64,000 nucleotides of DNA from Mycobacterium fragae (GTDB lineage Bacteria > Actinomycetota > Actinomycetes > Mycobacteriales > Mycobacteriaceae): NCBI RefSeq assembly GCF_002102185.1, contig NZ_LQOW01000031.1:186001-250000 (forward strand). Direction: 5' to 3'. Of the stretch, positions 61,005 through 64,000 are shown piece by piece. Position 1 is the first letter of the stretch. The number at the start of each line of letters is the position of its first letter. A program made the position numbers and the translations under genes. Below the pieces are notes generated by a model. That model made no database searches. It was not told where the DNA came from and saw only the letters and a program-made list of their open reading frames with translations.

Positions 61005-64000
61005 CGGCCACCGAAACAGGTGCGCCGCCGGGCATTGAGGACGTGATGGCGCTCAGCCCTTTGCAGGAGGGGCTGTATTCGCTGACCACTTTGACCGAAT
61101 TCAGTGCGAACGATCCGTACCTGATCGGGATGACCGCCGACATCTCCGGTGCGCTTGACGTCGAGCTGCTCAAGGATTGCGCGGCAAAGATGTTGCAGCG
61201 CCACCCGAACCTGCGGGCCAGCTTTGTCAGCCGCGACATCCCGCGCCCGGTGCAGATAGTGCCGACTCGGGTCGATCTGCCGTGGCGGCAGCTCATCGCA
61301 GGACCCGAGGATATCGAGCGGCTGGAGACCGAGGAGCGATGCAGCGCGTTCGACTTCGAGCGCACTCCGGCGATTCGCTTCCTGCTCATCGAATTACCGG
61401 ATGCTCGTTGGCGTTTGGTGATCACCGCCCATCACATCGTGATCGACGGCTGGTCGCTGCCGGTGTTCGCCGCGGAGATGATCGCCTTGTATGGGGCCTG
61501 CGGCGACATGACCGCACTGCCCGAGCCGCGGCCCTACCGGGATTACATCGGCTGGCTGGCCGCGCGTGATCACGCGGCCGCCGAGCAGGTGTGGCGCGAG
61601 CATCTGGCCGACTTGCCCGGCCCGACCCTCTTGTCGGCTGCGGTGGCGGGCGGCATTCGGGGCACCGGTCTGCCGCGGCGCACCGAGCTGCACACCGACC
61701 GCGCGGCCACCGCACGGCTTTCCGACGGCGCCCGCTCACGCGGCATCACCGTCAACACGCTGATGCAGATGGCCTGGGCGCTGGTGTTGTCGCGGCTGGT
61801 CGACCGCGAGGACGTGGTGTTCGGAGTCACCGTTTCCGGACGTCCACCCGAACTGTCCGGCGTGGAAACCATGATCGGGCTGTTCATCAACACCATTCCC
61901 ATGCGGGTGCGGATCGACCCCGATGCCGAGGTCGGCACGCAATGCCTTGCCGCCCAACGGGATGCGGCGGTGCTGCGAGACCATGGCTACCTCGGGCATG
62001 CGCAGCTGCGGGCACTGGGCGGTGTCGGCGAGATGTTCGACACCCTGCTGGTCTACGAGAACTTTCCCACCGCGGGACTGGTCGACGGCGGTGAACTGAC
62101 CGCTCTCGGTGTGACATTCCGGCCCGCCGGCCTGGAGAGCGTGTCGCATTTTCCCGTCGCGCTGGCTGCCCACATGGCCGACGGCGAACTGGTCTTGCTG
62201 GTCGAAGTGCTCGACGGGGCACTGGGCCCGACGACCGGTGCGATGCTGGGCCGACGGCTGCTGGCCGTCGCCGAGCGGCTGCTGTCGATGTGGGACCGCC
62301 CACTGCGTGAAGTCAGCGTGCTGTTCGACGACGAGGCGGAGCCGATTCGGGCGGCCGATACGCCCCCGATCCGAGCGGCAACCGGCTTCCACACGCGGTT
62401 CGCCGCCGTCGCCGAGGCCAATCCGGACGCCGTCGCACTCAGCTGGGCGGGCGGCTCGATGAGCTATGCCGAACTGAACGCCACCGCCAATCGACTGGCT
62501 GCGATGTTGTGTGATCGCGGTGTCGGACCGGAAACCCCGGTGGCGATACGGCTTTCCCGCGGCCCACAATACGTCGCGGCAATGCTCGCGACGCTGAAGG
62601 CCGGAGCCGTGGGCGTGCCGCTGGAGCCGGACATGCCTCCCGAACGGGTGCAGTCCATTCTGCGCCAGAGCGGTACGACCATCGTCATCGACGAGGGCAT
62701 GCTGCTCGCAGTGGACAAGGCACTCAACGAATTTCGACCAGTCGATGTGCAACCCGAGCAGGCCGCCTACGTGGTCTTCACCTCGGGGACGACCGGCGAA
62801 CCCAAGGGAGTCATCGGAACCCACGCCGCGCTGAGCGCCTACGCCGACGACCACATCGACACCGTGCTGCGCCCCGCCGCCGCCCGGCTGGGTCGCCCGT
62901 TGCGCATCGCTCACGCCTGGTCATTCGCATTCGACGCCGCGTGGCAGCCGCTGGTCGCGCTGCTGGACGGGCACGCCGTACACGTCGTCGACCAGCAGAC
63001 CCAGCGCGACGCCGAGGCAGTGGTCCGCACGATCGTCGAGCAGCGCATCGACATGATCGACACCACCCCGTCGATGTTCGCCCAACTGCGGGCATTCGGC
63101 TTGCTGGACACCGCGCCGTTGACGGTGCTGGCGCTGGGCGGCGAAGCCATCGGCACATCGACCTGGGATGCGATCCGCGACGAGTGCGCTCGCAGCGGCA
63201 TGGCGGCCTACAACTGTTACGGCCCCACCGAGACGACGGTCGAGGCGGTGGTTGCGGCCATCGCCGAGCACGTCCAGCCGTCGATCGGACGTCCCACCCA
63301 GCAGACCCGCGGCTACGTGCTGGACTCCGCGCTGCGCCCGGTGCCCTACGGTGCGGCCGGCGAGTTGTATTTGGCCGGCGCGCAATTGGCCCGCGGCTAT
63401 CTCGGCCGCGCAGCGGAAACATCGATTCGATTCGTCGCCGATCCGTTTGCGCGCGGTGAGCGCATGTACCGCACGGGCGATCTGGTGCGCCGCCATCCGG
63501 ACGGTTCGCTGCAGTACCTCGGCCGTGCGGATGCTCAAGTGAAGATCCGCGGCTACCGTGTCGAACTCGGCGAGATCACCGCCGCGCTGCAAGCGCATCC
63601 CGCGGTACGGCATGCCCACGTCGTAGTGCGTGAGCAAGCGCAGGGTGGTCCACGACTGACCGCGTACGCGGCGGCCCCCAACGGCACTAAACCCAAAGCC
63701 GGAGAACTACGCAGCATGCTCGGAGAGCGGCTACCCCGCTACATGGTTCCGCAGCGCATCGTCGTCGTCGACGACATTCCGTTGACCGCCAACGGCAAGC
63801 TGGACGAGACCGCGCTCGCCGACATCGATTCCGCCGCCACGGTCGAATGCACACCGGAAACACCGACCGAATCCGCGTTGGCCGAGCTGCTTTGCCAGAT
63901 GCTGCACGCCCCGCAGATCGACGTGACCACCGATTTCCTGCAGCTGGGCCTGGACAGCATCGTGGCGCTCTCGGTAGTGCAGGCGGCTCGCCGCCGCGGT
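61001..64000 (+). CDS. mbtF: Mycobactin nonribosomal peptide synthetase MbtF, N-terminal 1000 residues (3' end outside window)
   Basis: The frame starts with GTG 61001 in the mbtE stop and stays open to the window end. It contains a condensation domain (about 10-440, LSPLQEGLYSL and HHIVIDGWSL), an adenylation domain (about 455-955, FTSGTTGEPKG, CYGPTETTVE, hinge GRADAQVKIRGYRVEL, NGKLDETAL) and a carrier (Ser near 986 in LGLDSIVAL). By hand the pocket reads Asp645, Ala, Trp, Asp at the 278 position and Glu at 331, acidic residues fitting a lysine side chain. M. tuberculosis MbtF has 1461 residues and adds the terminal lysine, whose cyclisation ends the chain. Confidence 0.93.
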   Translation, partial: MTATETGAPPGIEDVMALSPLQEGLYSLTTLTEFSANDPYLIGMTADISGALDVELLKDCAAKMLQRHPNLRASFVSRDIPRPVQIVPTRVDLPWRQLIAGPEDIERLETEERCSAFDFERTPAIRFLLIELPDARWRLVITAHHIVIDGWSLPVFAAEMIALYGACGDMTALPEPRPYRDYIGWLAARDHAAAEQVWREHLADLPGPTLLSAAVAGGIRGTGLPRRTELHTDRAATARLSDGARSRGITVNTLMQMAWALVLSRLVDREDVVFGVTVSGRPPELSGVETMIGLFINTIPMRVRIDPDAEVGTQCLAAQRDAAVLRDHGYLGHAQLRALGGVGEMFDTLLVYENFPTAGLVDGGELTALGVTFRPAGLESVSHFPVALAAHMADGELVLLVEVLDGALGPTTGAMLGRRLLAVAERLLSMWDRPLREVSVLFDDEAEPIRAADTPPIRAATGFHTRFAAVAEANPDAVALSWAGGSMSYAELNATANRLAAMLCDRGVGPETPVAIRLSRGPQYVAAMLATLKAGAVGVPLEPDMPPERVQSILRQSGTTIVIDEGMLLAVDKALNEFRPVDVQPEQAAYVVFTSGTTGEPKGVIGTHAALSAYADDHIDTVLRPAAARLGRPLRIAHAWSFAFDAAWQPLVALLDGHAVHVVDQQTQRDAEAVVRTIVEQRIDMIDTTPSMFAQLRAFGLLDTAPLTVLALGGEAIGTSTWDAIRDECARSGMAAYNCYGPTETTVEAVVAAIAEHVQPSIGRPTQQTRGYVLDSALRPVPYGAAGELYLAGAQLARGYLGRAAETSIRFVADPFARGERMYRTGDLVRRHPDGSLQYLGRADAQVKIRGYRVELGEITAALQAHPAVRHAHVVVREQAQGGPRLTAYAAAPNGTKPKAGELRSMLGERLPRYMVPQRIVVVDDIPLTANGKLDETALADIDSAATVECTPETPTESALAELLCQMLHAPQIDVTTDFLQLGLDSIVALSVVQAARRRG

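Overview
The window is high-GC actinobacterial DNA, and its gene order identifies it as a Mycobacterium outside the tuberculosis complex. The sequence holA / rpsT / ATP-grasp / alpha-E / transglutaminase / CBS / PemK-like / lepA / lppR / GH15 / subI-cysTWA / sirB-cysH-sirA / rpfD / hemW / SbtA-like permease / mbt matches the Rv2414c-Rv2379c neighbourhood of M. tuberculosis, usually in inverted orientation. The aprABC, ggtB and PE genes present there are absent here, and several blocks are new.

Layout. Bases 1 to about 3150 are the end of a mobile element: a DUF2637-like membrane protein, excisionase-type helix-turn-helix genes, a replication-initiator-like gene with iteron-like and AT-rich sequence inside it, and a 55-codon ORF. 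It abuts a comEC gene that has lost its 5' half. Bases 3998-16842 are conserved housekeeping and envelope genes. Bases 16880-24268 are the sulfur assimilation region: a sulfate ABC transporter (subI-cysT-cysW-cysA) facing an APS-to-sulfide operon (sirA-cysH-sirB). Each operon is preceded by an apparently leaderless 30-codon reading frame ending in cysteine codons, as expected of cysteine-responsive attenuators. Bases 24530-26722 hold a membrane protein, rpfD and hemW. Bases 26725-36736 are an accessory block of alcohol and aldehyde dehydrogenases, two P450s, a ferredoxin, two amidohydrolases and a VapBC pair. An SbtA-like permease follows.

Bases 38725-64000 carry the mycobactin siderophore cluster: mbtI, mbtA, mbtB, a separate thioesterase (mbtT), mbtC, mbtD, mbtE and the first 1000 codons of mbtF, with IdeR-type iron boxes before mbtI and between mbtA and mbtB. 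Two features differ from the M. tuberculosis cluster. The mbtJ position holds a four-gene redox cassette (SDR, diiron ferritin-like protein, flavin monooxygenase, MerR regulator). MbtE has a second complete C-A-PCP module whose adenylation domain lacks the usual Asp that binds the substrate alpha-amine. mbtG and mbtH are not in the window.

All calls come from reading the sequence and from recalled family knowledge; no database search was run.
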